Positions 38,847 through 47,914 of a stretch of 64,000 bases of DNA are shown piece by piece. Numbering within the stretch: position 1 is the first letter of the stretch; every line of letters starts with the position of its first letter. The stretch lies in contig NZ_FPBO01000003.1 in assembly GCF_900116645.1 (NCBI RefSeq), positions 62,001 to 126,000 on the forward strand. Direction: 5' to 3'. The translations under genes were made by a program, and so were the position numbers. The notes under the pieces are model-generated. The model was not told where the DNA came from. It did no database searches and saw only the letters and a list, made by a program, of their open reading frames with translations. This stretch comes from Pseudoduganella namucuonensis (GTDB lineage: Bacteria > Pseudomonadota > Gammaproteobacteria > Burkholderiales > Burkholderiaceae_D).

Positions 38847-39319
38847 CAGGGGGTTGGTGGTGTTTGCTTGCTCTCGGCGCGGATGCGCTCGCCGAAGGAG
38901 CGCCGCTCGAGCACGGCGATGGCCTGCGCCAGGCACTCCGACAGGGGAAACGCCAGTTCCGCGTCCAGGCCGTCCGCCGCGCGCTTGGTGGCCTGCCAGC
39001 ACGCCTGCAGGCGGGGCAGCATCGCCTCGCCCCGCGGGCTCAGGCGCACCACCCGCTGCCTGCCGTCCTCGCCGCCGGCGGCCACCAGCAGCAGGCCTTC
39101 CTTCTTCATCAGCGCCACCGTTTGCGTGGCCGCCGGCTGCGTGATGCCCGCCAGTTCGGCCAGCTGGCCGATGGTCGCGCTTTGCCGCTGCGCCAGCACC
39201 CGCATCACCGGCGTGTAGCGCGGCCGGTAATCCAGGCCCGCGTCCACATAGGATTGCTGGACCGCGCCATCGAGCAGTTCGATCAGGTGCCGCAGTTGGG
39301 TTCCGAGTCCTTGTTTCAT
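38846..39319 (-). CDS. MarR-family transcriptional regulator
   Basis: 157 residues with a winged helix-turn-helix in the middle (~45-115; SATIGQLAELAGITQPAATQ and GRQRVVRLSPRGEAM for the wing). First gene of an operon with the CPBP protease. A perfect palindrome 20-39 bp upstream of its start suggests autoregulation. Confidence 0.9.
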   Translation of the reverse strand: MKQGLGTQLRHLIELLDGAVQQSYVDAGLDYRPRYTPVMRVLAQRQSATIGQLAELAGITQPAATQTVALMKKEGLLLVAAGGEDGRQRVVRLSPRGEAMLPRLQACWQATKRAADGLDAELAFPLSECLAQAIAVLERRSFGERIRAESKQTPPTP

Positions 39320-39338
39320 GTGGCTATATTAGCATCTT

Positions 39339-39358
39339 TTATATAAGTGCTTATATAA
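39339..39358 (-). promoter_or_regulatory. MarR operator: TTATATAA-N4-TTATATAA
   Basis: TTATATAAGTGCTTATATAA (39339-39358) has two self-complementary 8-bp half-sites in an unusually AT-rich stretch directly upstream of the MarR gene. It fits the size of MarR-family operators and overlaps the likely -10 region. Confidence 0.75.
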
Positions 39359-39473
39359 ATATTTTATATCGCATCGTGTGCCCCTGGAAGGCGCGCTTTC
39401 GCTTGGCGGTGGCCAGGACGGGGGCGTCGTTGCCCCCTTTCCAGCGGCGTCCGGGGCTCCCCGGCCCCCTCGG

Positions 39474-39610
39474 TCAGCCGCGCGATGCCTCCCACTGCCG
39501 TATGGTGCCGGTGGCCGTGACCAGCGCGGCGGCGGCGAACAAGATATGGATCAGCGGGCTTCGAAACTGGCGCAGCAAAAGCAGAAGAATCGAGCGCTTC
39601 TCCGGCGCAC
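39474..39610 (-). pseudogene. Fragment of a cation-transporting P-type ATPase gene
   Basis: The minus-strand frame ends APEKRSILLLLLRQFRSPLI followed by HILFAAAALVTATG, which resembles the N-terminal cytosolic-to-TM1 junction of Ca2+/Mg2+-type P-ATPases (NxLP..RS...LRQFxSPLIxIL). The remainder is missing. It lies just downstream of the broken GH27 gene. The rest of 39359-39639 shows no gene. Confidence 0.6.
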
Positions 39611-39639
39611 CGCGCGTGTGCGCCGCCCTGGTGCTGCGC

Positions 39640-41794
39640 TTACTGACTGAACAGCCATTGCTGAGTCTGGCTGTTGGCATCGCAAACCGCCAACTCGGGC
39701 TGGCCGTTGGCCGGCACATCCAGGCACAGGCCGTTCATGGTCATCGTGCCATTCGCGGCAAATTCCCACTTCTGCTTATTGCTGCCATTGCATTCTCCAA
39801 TGCCGAGCCTGGCCCCAACGATAGGCGTGGCGCCCAATGCGTCGAGGCAGCGGTTGCCGTAGACCACCAGTTCACTGCGGGCAGTGCGTGCGAAAGTTTG
39901 GTTCTGGCCGCCATGGCAATACCCCAAGCCGGCCTGAATACCCACGCTGGCATTGTTGTTGGGCAGGCCGACGCAGCGGCCGGATGGCGCCGAAACCAGC
40001 GTGCCGCCGTTGGCGCCGGCGATTTCCTGGATCACGACCGCATCGAAGTCGGGCGCCTGGCCGCTTGCATTGCTGAAAGTGATCGTGTTGGCCACACCCT
40101 TGGCCAGCGACAGCATCACCGACACCGAACCGATATTGTCCCGGCCGCCGGTGGACGGGAAGGCCACCATGGTCGGGGTCTGGCCGTTGACCTGCATGCT
40201 GGCGCGCCGCACCTCGGTTTCACTGTTGCTATAGACGATGTTGGCCAGCTTCAGCCCGGCCGTGGCTGCCTTCACGTCCTTGATCACCAGCGTCGCGCCG
40301 TTCCCGACGCCGGCGACTTTGCCGGTGTTCGAGCACCTTGCGCAGTTCACGCGCGCGGCATTGCCGCCAAGTGTGTTGGCGCTGGCTTCGGCTTCATACA
40401 CGCGGCTGTCGCCCTCGCGGCCGCTGACACGCAGCAGCACCGAGCCCTTGGCCGGCACTGTCGCCGTGTACGACGCGGCAAAGCTGCCCAGGTTGGCCTT
40501 GGCCCATACGTCGCGCACGCTGGCGGTGGCGGCGGCGAGGCCGGTGTCGGCCCAGCGCACTGTCATCGATGCGCGCTGTCCCGTGCGGTTGAGCAGCATG
40601 ACAGCGCGCTTGCCGCTGCCGCTCAATACTTTGCTGTAGACCTGGAGGCCGGCGCTGTCTTCGGCCACTTTCACGCCTTGCAAACCACGTCCGTCCTGAT
40701 TGATTGCCAGCACTTCCGCATTCGTCACGATGGCTTTGGTAGCCTCGTTCATCGTCGTCAAGTCATTGCCCAGTAGAAGAGGCGAGCCAGCGATCACCCA
40801 CATCGCCATGTGCGTGCGGCTTTCCGCCTCGGTCAAGGTCGACGCCGCCCGCGCCCCTTGCCACGCCATTGCCGACGATCATCATGTCGAGATCATTGAC
40901 GAAGCCGGTATGGTGGGCGGCCGGATGCAGTCCCTTGTCGAAGTTCACCATGGTCTTCCATAGCGCTGGCTTGAGTATCATCCTGTCGAGCGGGACGGCG
41001 GTACCGCCCGGCGTGCCCGCCGGCTTTTCCCAGAAGATGACGTCGTCGCTGGTGCGCCACATCGGCGCAAGGCCCGGCGCCCAGTTCCATGGCTCGTCAC
41101 GGCCCCACTGGCACATCGACAGAGTCATCGCGCGGCCGCTTGTCGCACTGGCCTGCGCGATCGCCTCGCTGATCGTGGTATACGCTTCCCGCGCGTCGAG
41201 CACTGTCTTCTGGTAGCCGAAGCCGCCGCCGCCGCACTAGTCGACCTTGACGAAATCAAAGCCCCAGTTCTGGAATTGCTTGGCGTCGCGCAATTCATGG
41301 CCGCGCATGCCGGCCGTCATGCCGTCCGATTGCGGCCGCGTCGTATTCAGGTAGCCGCAGCCGCTCGCGCCCGCGTCCGTATAGATGCCGGCCTTCAGAC
41401 CCTTGCTGTGGATATAGTCGGCGACAGCCTTCATGCCGCCCGGCCATTCCGTTTCGTTGACGACCATATTGCCGGCCGCATCGCGCGCACCTTGCCACCA
41501 GCCGTCGTCCAGGTTGAAGTAGGTGTAGCCGGCATCCTTCAAGCCGCCTGGGGCGGCGTAGGCATCGACCTGCGTCTTCAAGATCTCGAAATTTATGCTG
41601 CTGGCAAATGCGTTCCAGCTCGCCCAACCAAGCACGGGTGCCGGAACCTTGATTTGCGGGGCGCTCGCGGCAACGCTTGGCGCGGCGGTGGCCTCGCCAC
41701 CGAAAACGGTCAATGCCGTCGCAGCCGTCAAAATTCTCGCGATCATTGCCGCTCTCGACAGCGGCCTCTTGTGTGTTGCGTGCTTCTTTTTCAT
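39640..41794 (-). pseudogene. GH27 alpha-galactosidase with CBM35-like and ricin-type domains, disrupted
   Basis: Domains in order: signal peptide (~1-38), GH27 catalytic barrel (PVLGWASWNAF, TYFNLDDGWW), a C-terminal beta domain, a CBM35/CBM6-like domain (VYEAEASANTLGG) and a ricin-type beta-trefoil (CLDALGATPIVGARLG; QTQQWLFSQ at the end). Two lesions: an in-frame TAG at 41237-41239 directly after KVD of the conserved KVDWCGG nucleophile motif (a TGG-to-TAG change would explain it), and a frameshift near 40865-40880 after NDLDMMIVGNG. The reading frame after the TAG is the same as before it. Without readthrough the product would stop before the acid/base. Lies 80 bp after the large lyase-like gene and probably shared its operon. 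Confidence 0.85.
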
Positions 41795-41833
41795 TTTTCA
41801 ATAACTCGCACGACCTTGCGGCCGTGATTATAT

Positions 41834-41870
41834 GAGGGGGAGCGAACGGTATTGTCTTGCCCTCCCCCTC
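41834..41870 (-). terminator. Intercistronic stem-loop between the lyase-like gene and the GH27 pseudogene
   Basis: GAGGGGGAG (41834-41842) and CTCCCCCTC (41862-41870) form a perfect 9-bp stem directly after the stop of the 1883-aa gene. No T-run follows in that direction, so partial termination or processing is more likely than a full terminator. Confidence 0.45.
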
Positions 41871-41874
41871 AACT

Positions 41875-44800
41875 TCAGTTGGGTTGCACCGCGCCGTGGA
41901 AGCGCACTTCCGACAGATTGCCAAACCAGGCGCCACCGTTGTAAATCCGGATGTAACGATATGGCACGCCGCCGGTGACCGGCAGGGTTTGCCAGTCCAT
42001 GGTCGATGCCGCCGGCGCGGTCAGTGCGCTCCAGTTGGTATTGTCGTTCGAGCCCTGGATCACCACGCCGTTGGCGCGCGTGTAGTAGTTGTCCTGCCGT
42101 GCGGCCAGTTCCACGCTGGTCAGAATGGCCTCGTTGCCCGTGAAGTCGAACGTGACATAGGCGCCGTTACCCGCGTTGTTGGTGCCGGTGCGGAAGTCGG
42201 AGATTGTGCCCAGGTTGCCGTCAAACAGGTTGTTGACGATGGCGGCCGTGGTCGCCGCCGGGCGGTTGACGGTGGAGTCGATCAGGGTCGCGAGGGTGGA
42301 CAGATTGCGGATCACGTCCGACTCATCGACCAGGTACAGCGCGGTGCCATCGGTGGTGGCGGTGGTGGTGACGCCATTCATGCCGCTCTGTAGCTTGTAG
42401 TTGACGGCGAATGTCACCGCGCCCGGCGCCACGCCCTGGGGCAGGGTCGCGGTGGCGGTGAAGTTGACGTTGTCGGTCGTGGTCACGGCAGCCGCCTGGC
42501 CCTGGATCGTGGCGCTGACATTGTTCACGGCTTCCTTCGCCGTGAAGGCCAGTTGGACGGTGTTGCCCGGCACAACGCGGTTGCGCAGCGATTGCGGCGA
42601 GTTGATCGACACCGTGGCGATCCTGTTGGACTGGGCCGCGCCGCGCAGTCGCAGCTCGGCGATGTTGCCGAACCAGTTGCCGCCATTGTAGATCCGGATG
42701 TAGCGGTAGGGCTGGGGATTGATCGCCAGCCGCTGCCATTCGGCCGACGAGACGGCCGCGCCCGAGATCGTGGTCCAGCTGGCGTTGTCGTTGGAGCCCT
42801 GCACCACGGTGCCGGCGATGCGGGTGTAATACTGGTCCTGGCGGCCGAGCAGGTCCACGCCGGTCAGCGTGGCGCTGCCGTCCTCCTTGAAGTCGAAGAT
42901 GATGTAGGCGCCGTAGCCCGAGTTGGTGGTGCCGGTGCGGAAATCCGAAGCGCTGGCCAGCCCGTCGAACATGTTGTTAACCGTGCTCAGCGTGACCGCC
43001 GCGCTCCGGTTGACGGTGGAATCGATCAGCGTGGCGATCGCGGGGACGTTGCGGATCACATCGGATTCATCGGCCACGTACAGCGTGGTGCCGTCGGTGG
43101 TCGCGGTGGTGGCGACGCCGTTCATGCCGCTCTGCAGTTTGTAGTTGAGGGCGAATGTCACCGTGCCCGTCGCCACGCCCTGGGGCAGGGTCGCGGTGGC
43201 GGTGAAGTTGACGTTGTCCGCCGTGGCCACGGTGGCCGCCTGGCCCTGGATCGTGGCGCTGACATTGGTCACCGCTTCCTTCGCCGTGAAGGTCACTTTG
43301 ACGGAATTGCCCGCCGCGATGCGGTTGCGCAGCGATTGCGGCGAGCCGATCGACACCGTGGCGATCCTGTTGGACTGGGCCACGCCACGCAGCCGCAGCT
43401 CGGCCATGTTGCCGAACCAGTTGCCACCATTGTAGATCCGGATGTAGCGGTAGGGCTGGGGATTGATCGCCAGTTGCTGCCACTCGGCCGACGAGGTGGC
43501 CGCGCCCGAGATCGTGGTCCAGCTGGCGTTGTCGTTGGAGCCTTGCACCACGGTCCCGGCGATGCGGGCGTAATCCCCGTCCTGCCGGCTGAGCAGGTCC
43601 ACACCCGACAACGCGGCGCTGCCGCCCTCCTTGAAGTCGAAGGTGATGTAGCCGCCGCTGCCCGAGTTGTCGGCGCCGGTGCGGAAATCCGAGACGCTGC
43701 CCAGGGCGCCGTCGAACAGGGCGTTCACCTGCGTCAGCGTGGCCGCCGCCGTGCGGTTGACGGTGGAGTCGATCAGCGTTGCGATGGCGGGCACGTTGCG
43801 GATCACATCGGATTCGTCGACCAGGTACAAGGTCGTGCCGTCGGTGGTCGCGCTGGTGGTGATGCCGTCCATGCCGCTCTGCAGCTTGTACTTGATGGCG
43901 AAGACGACTGGGCCCGTCGCCACCCCCTGGGGCAGAGTCACGCTGGCGGTGAAGTTGACGTTGTCCGTCGTGGCCACCGTGGCCGCCTGGCCCTGGACCG
44001 TGACGCTGACATTGTTCGCCGCTTCCTTGGTGGCGAAGGTCAGTTTGACGGCGTTGCCCGGCACAATGCGGCTGCGCAGCGATTGCGGCGAGCTGATCGA
44101 CACCGCAGCCATCTTCTGGGACCGCGCCACGCCGTGCAAGCGCAGCTCGGCCATGTTGCCGAACCAGTTGCCGCCATTGTAGATCCGGACGTAGCGGTAG
44201 GGCTGGGGGTTGCTGATCGCCAGTTGCTGCCACTCGGCCGACGAGACGGCGGCGCTCGACATGGTGGTCCAGCTGGCGTTGTCGTTCGAGCCTTGCACCA
44301 CGGTGCCGGCGGCGCGTCCAACCTGGTCCTGGCGGGCCAGCAGTTCCGCCCGCGACAAGGTGGCGCTGCCATCTTCCTTGAAGTCGAAGGTCAGGTAGCC
44401 TCCGTACCCGCTGCCGTTGACGCGGAAGTCGGTCGCCGAGTTGATATTGCCGTCGAACAGCAGATTCGCCACCGTCCTCACGTCGGTCGCGTTCCTGCCG
44501 CTGGAATCGGTCAATGCCGCGATGTCCAGGTTGCCGAGGTAGTTGGTCTGGTCCGAGATGAACAGCGCGCTGCCGTCCGTGGTGAAGTAGGTGGTGTCGG
44601 CGTCGAAGCCCTCGGCCGTCTTGTAGTCGAGCACGAACTTGACGTTGGTGATGTCGGCAGTGGCCGATGCGACCCAGGACGCGGTCCAGTTCAGGTTGTC
44701 GGCCGTGGTGACGGCCACCGGCTGGCCCAGCACGGTGAGGCGCAGGTTGTTGATGGGGGCGACCGCCGTGATGGTCACCTTCACGGTGTTGCCCGGCACA

Positions 44801-47526
44801 ATGCGGGTCTTTATGCGTTGGTCCGAGCCGATCGACACGGCCGACAACTTGTTGACCGCCTCGTGGCGCGCGCCGAAAATCCTGAATTCAGACAGCTCCA
44901 GCATTTGGTTGCTTGACCCGAACTTCTGTATCCTGATAAATCGGAATCTTTTTTCCTTGAGGTCGTCCTGCACCTCCAGCGTCTGCATATCCTCGGTGTC
45001 CACCGTCACGCCGGGCGTCAGCCGGGTCCAGGTTTCATTGTCGTTGGAACCGAACATCGCGGCATTGCCGATGCGGGTCGGGAAGCTGGCGCGCACCTGC
45101 ACCTGGAAAGAACTGGCCGAGACCCGGTAGCCGGCGCCAAAGTCCAGGGTATGGGCCAGGTTCTGGGCGAGAAAATACCCGATGAAGGTGTCGGGCGCGT
45201 TGTCCAGCGCATTCGAGACGCCCGAGCCGAAGGTGGACGAGGCCAGCATTTTGGAATAATCCAGGCTGCCATCGTCAATCACCGGGGTCAGCGGTTGCAG
45301 GCCGGCGACGGCATTGCCGAGCGCCGTCAATCGGGCGGCGAAGGTATCGTCCGTGGCGCCGTTGATGGCGGCCACGGCATCGGCGTGGGCGGCGTAGTAG
45401 GCCGACAGCGACGCGCTGATGTACGTGGTGCCGGCCTGGAAGGCGGCGTTGGCGGCCGCGACAGCCGATTGGCGGTCGGCCGTCACCACCACCTTCACCA
45501 GCCTGGTGCTCACCGTGGCGCCGTCGGTGGCGGTGATGGCGAAGGTGTAGGTGCCGGCCTGCGACGGCTTCCACGAGAACGCCCCGGTGCCGGTGTTGAA
45601 TGTGGCGCCCGCCGGCATGTTGTCGATCTGGTAGCTGACGACATCACCCGCGTTGGCGTCGGTGGCGGCGAAGCTGCGGTTGATGGTGCTGGTGGAGGCG
45701 GCATAGGTGTACAGGTTCAGGTCGGCGTCGCCCTCGGCGAAGACCGGAGCCGTCAGCGCGGTTCCCGGCTGCAGGTTGATGTGGTCCAGGTCGACGGTGG
45801 TGCCCGCGCCCTTGACGGTGATATGGAACATGTCGCCTATCCCCTGGTACGCGTTGAGCGCATAGGTCACGTAGCGCCACTGGCCCTTGGTGTCGGGCAG
45901 CGCGATGCTGTCGCCAAACGCTTCCAGGGTGGCGATGCCATTGGTCCTGACCCGGAACGCGACGTTCTTGCTGGAGTTGGCGTAGCTGGTCAGCGCGATC
46001 GTGCTGCCCGCGGCAGTGGCCGTCACGCGCGCGTAACCCACCGTCGCCTCGCGGATCACGGTGGAATTGCCGTCGAGCGCGGTGGCGCGGTCCTCGATTT
46101 CGCGCAGTGGATCGACGATGGGCCGGACCAGGAATTGCGCCCCTTCGGCCTCGGCCGCCGCCGCCGGTATGTAGAACCAGAATTCGCCGCCCCCGTCGAC
46201 GTTATCCCAGTTATAGCTGGGGCGGCGCCTGTATGCCTCGGTGAGGTAGGGCGCGCGCTGGTCCATGTTGAAACCGCGGGCGTACTTGTAGTAGTAGTAC
46301 GATCCCCATGAGTTCTGCGTCAGGCGGCCACGGTAACCGCTGGAGAGCGTCTTGTACACGATTCTGGGCGTACCGTCCGCATTGGCGTAGGCGACGGTGG
46401 GGACCCATGGCGTCTCGTAACCGAGCATGAAACGGCCCCAGTAATCGGCCGTGTCCAGGATGCGGTCGTTCAGGAATTCGTAAGGGCCGACCGCATTGGC
46501 GGCGGTCGATGGCGTGCCGTTCACCGGATCGACCTTGGTGCCCTGCGCCATCAGCTGGCGCGAGAGAATGTCCACATTCACCAGATCACCCGAGCTATGG
46601 GCCTGGTCGCGTCCCATCTCCACCAGCTGCACCACGGGCGTGACCGGCTCGCCGGTCAGGTCGTTCGTGTCAACCAGCCGGAACAAACGCTTGATGGCGC
46701 CGTTCACCCCTTGGTCCACCGCGGTCGCGTTGACGGTGAACCATTCCACGCCCTCGTTGTAACGCGCGCGGTTGCCCGTGAAGATGTAGCCCGCCATGGA
46801 ACCCATCAGCGGATACAGGTGCTGGTTCATGAAGCGCCAGTTGGTGTGATTGAAGGTGTCCGTGGCCGGGACGATCAGGTTGTTCGTCAGGTTGGCGGTG
46901 TCCGCGTCGGTCCATTGCAGCGCCGGCGTCTGGTAGCTGGTGTAGCGCAGGATTTCGGCGGCCATCATCATCCGGTACATGGGCACCCCGGTGTGGATGT
47001 GCGCGTCATTGAAGTACGTGTACTGCGCCGGATCCATCTGGGCCCAGATGCGCAGGATGGCCAGGGCGTTGGCGCGGTAGATCTCGTCGCCGGTCACGTA
47101 GTACAGGATGGCTTGGGTAAAGGCCTTCTGGCCGTCCGCGATGAAGCGCCCATTGAAGCTCTGGCTGTTGAAGGCGTAGCTGAGGGGCTTGGTCGGGTCG
47201 CTGCCGCGGTTGCTGGAGACGGCCGTCCTCGACGCGGAGGAGGACAGCAGCATGTTGTTGAAATTCGTGTTCCAGGGCTCCTTTTGCGCCCGTATCTGGG
47301 TCCGCAGGTTTTCAAGGATGGGCTTGGTCAAGCCGACGCCGGGATGCTTGAAGCCGCTCGCGTCCGTGGTTTCCTGGATCGTTGGCTGGTAGCTGGTGGC
47401 CAGCGTCAGTATCGTGTCGGCGGCCGCGGCCGGGGGTGGCGACAGCACGGCCATGCCCATCAATGCCGCGAAGAATATCGATGCCACGGTACGCGTGCGC
47501 GTATTGCCATACTTGGATAACTTCAT
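41875..47526 (-). CDS. Large secreted polysaccharide-lyase-like protein with tandem discoidin repeats (1883 aa)
   Basis: Signal peptide (1-36, ends PPPAAAA). N-terminal all-helical alginate-lyase-like domain (~40-430) with NDAHIHTGVPMYRMMMAAEI, NHTNWRFMNQHLYPLMGS and EMGRDQAHSSGD, features of (alpha/alpha)-toroid polysaccharide lyases, perhaps PL38-like. Then a CBM6-like beta domain (~475-595), a cadherin/Ig-like domain (~605-682), a first F5/8C (discoidin) domain (~755-885), and four tandem ~248-residue units (889-1883). Each unit is an Ig-like part (RIVPGNTVKV) plus a discoidin part (SNDNASWTT, PYRYIRIYNGGNWFGN). Ribosome site GGGAGGA. A GTTATCGATAAC palindrome lies 24 bp upstream. The lyase substrate is unknown. 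Confidence 0.85.
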   Translation of the reverse strand: MKLSKYGNTRTRTVASIFFAALMGMAVLSPPPAAAADTILTLATSYQPTIQETTDASGFKHPGVGLTKPILENLRTQIRAQKEPWNTNFNNMLLSSSASRTAVSSNRGSDPTKPLSYAFNSQSFNGRFIADGQKAFTQAILYYVTGDEIYRANALAILRIWAQMDPAQYTYFNDAHIHTGVPMYRMMMAAEILRYTSYQTPALQWTDADTANLTNNLIVPATDTFNHTNWRFMNQHLYPLMGSMAGYIFTGNRARYNEGVEWFTVNATAVDQGVNGAIKRLFRLVDTNDLTGEPVTPVVQLVEMGRDQAHSSGDLVNVDILSRQLMAQGTKVDPVNGTPSTAANAVGPYEFLNDRILDTADYWGRFMLGYETPWVPTVAYANADGTPRIVYKTLSSGYRGRLTQNSWGSYYYYKYARGFNMDQRAPYLTEAYRRRPSYNWDNVDGGGEFWFYIPAAAAEAEGAQFLVRPIVDPLREIEDRATALDGNSTVIREATVGYARVTATAAGSTIALTSYANSSKNVAFRVRTNGIATLEAFGDSIALPDTKGQWRYVTYALNAYQGIGDMFHITVKGAGTTVDLDHINLQPGTALTAPVFAEGDADLNLYTYAASTSTINRSFAATDANAGDVVSYQIDNMPAGATFNTGTGAFSWKPSQAGTYTFAITATDGATVSTRLVKVVVTADRQSAVAAANAAFQAGTTYISASLSAYYAAHADAVAAINGATDDTFAARLTALGNAVAGLQPLTPVIDDGSLDYSKMLASSTFGSGVSNALDNAPDTFIGYFLAQNLAHTLDFGAGYRVSASSFQVQVRASFPTRIGNAAMFGSNDNETWTRLTPGVTVDTEDMQTLEVQDDLKEKRFRFIRIQKFGSSNQMLELSEFRIFGARHEAVNKLSAVSIGSDQRIKTRIVPGNTVKVTITAVAPINNLRLTVLGQPVAVTTADNLNWTASWVASATADITNVKFVLDYKTAEGFDADTTYFTTDGSALFISDQTNYLGNLDIAALTDSSGRNATDVRTVANLLFDGNINSATDFRVNGSGYGGYLTFDFKEDGSATLSRAELLARQDQVGRAAGTVVQGSNDNASWTTMSSAAVSSAEWQQLAISNPQPYRYVRIYNGGNWFGNMAELRLHGVARSQKMAAVSISSPQSLRSRIVPGNAVKLTFATKEAANNVSVTVQGQAATVATTDNVNFTASVTLPQGVATGPVVFAIKYKLQSGMDGITTSATTDGTTLYLVDESDVIRNVPAIATLIDSTVNRTAAATLTQVNALFDGALGSVSDFRTGADNSGSGGYITFDFKEGGSAALSGVDLLSRQDGDYARIAGTVVQGSNDNASWTTISGAATSSAEWQQLAINPQPYRYIRIYNGGNWFGNMAELRLRGVAQSNRIATVSIGSPQSLRNRIAAGNSVKVTFTAKEAVTNVSATIQGQAATVATADNVNFTATATLPQGVATGTVTFALNYKLQSGMNGVATTATTDGTTLYVADESDVIRNVPAIATLIDSTVNRSAAVTLSTVNNMFDGLASASDFRTGTTNSGYGAYIIFDFKEDGSATLTGVDLLGRQDQYYTRIAGTVVQGSNDNASWTTISGAAVSSAEWQRLAINPQPYRYIRIYNGGNWFGNIAELRLRGAAQSNRIATVSINSPQSLRNRVVPGNTVQLAFTAKEAVNNVSATIQGQAAAVTTTDNVNFTATATLPQGVAPGAVTFAVNYKLQSGMNGVTTTATTDGTALYLVDESDVIRNLSTLATLIDSTVNRPAATTAAIVNNLFDGNLGTISDFRTGTNNAGNGAYVTFDFTGNEAILTSVELAARQDNYYTRANGVVIQGSNDNTNWSALTAPAASTMDWQTLPVTGGVPYRYIRIYNGGAWFGNLSEVRFHGAVQPN
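41878..44862. repeat. Four tandem ~745-bp coding repeats
   Basis: The same landmark (ATTGCGGCGA) occurs at 42591, 43335 and 44082, and a diverged one near 44826, giving periods of about 744-747 bp. The three units nearest the 3' end are close to identical over long stretches at the DNA level, while the first is more diverged. All periods are multiples of three. Such a block can lose or gain whole units by recombination without breaking the frame. Confidence 0.9.
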
Positions 47527-47549
47527 GTTCCTCCCGCTGTCCGCCGGTC

Positions 47550-47561
47550 GTTATCGATAAC
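47550..47561 (-). promoter_or_regulatory. GTTATCGATAAC palindrome upstream of the lyase-like gene
   Basis: A perfect 12-bp palindrome with central CG, 24-35 bp before the start codon. Operators of LacI-family regulators often have this form; repression close to the start is inferred. No LacI gene is adjacent. Confidence 0.5.
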
Positions 47562-47786
47562 ATTTCCGTGCGGGCAAATAGTGAATTGATGCTAAGGCGT
47601 CATGCGTTCGGCTACCCGAGCAAGCTTTTGTCACGGGAATATATGCTCACTGACAATTCGGTGCAACAAGTTATTGCTAGGGCACCACAGGATATCGTTA
47701 ACCTTGCAATTGCTTGTTTTTGGAACAACCGATCAGCGGTTTGGGTCAATTTGGCGTCAGCACTAACATTCCTGGACCTCAGCAAT

Positions 47787-47825
47787 AAAAAAGCCCATGA
47801 GGCCATATCACGGCACACATGGGCT
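47787..47825 (-). terminator. Rho-independent terminator of glmS
   Basis: On the minus strand AGCCCATG ... CATGGGCT (47825-47792) forms an 8-bp stem followed by TTTTTT (47792-47787). It is located 90 bp after the glmS stop. Confidence 0.75.
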
Positions 47826-47914
47826 GCTGAGCTAAAAAGCTTTGTGTCGAACTTTATTGTTTTGTGTCCGACTTTACTGTTCGTCCACAGTTTTCTGTCA
47901 ATGGCGGCCGAGCA

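Larger units (their letters stand above)
47527..47914. other. 388-bp intergenic region
   Basis: Less GC-rich than its surroundings. Holds the upstream region of the lyase-like gene on one side and the glmS terminator on the other. In between, at 47834-47880, the near-repeated strings TGTGTCGAACTTTATTGTT and TGTGTCCGACTTTACTGTT resemble decayed transposon-end sequence. No convincing ORF was seen. Confidence 0.55.

Noticed and set aside
40763..41203. Separate short gene inside the GH27 region
   Set aside because: It is the continuation of the GH27 frame after the amber codon and before the frameshift, not an independent gene.
42553..44916. 787-codon plus-strand frame in the repeat block
   Set aside because: Antisense to the lyase-like gene; its apparent internal repeats are only the DNA repeats seen from the other strand.
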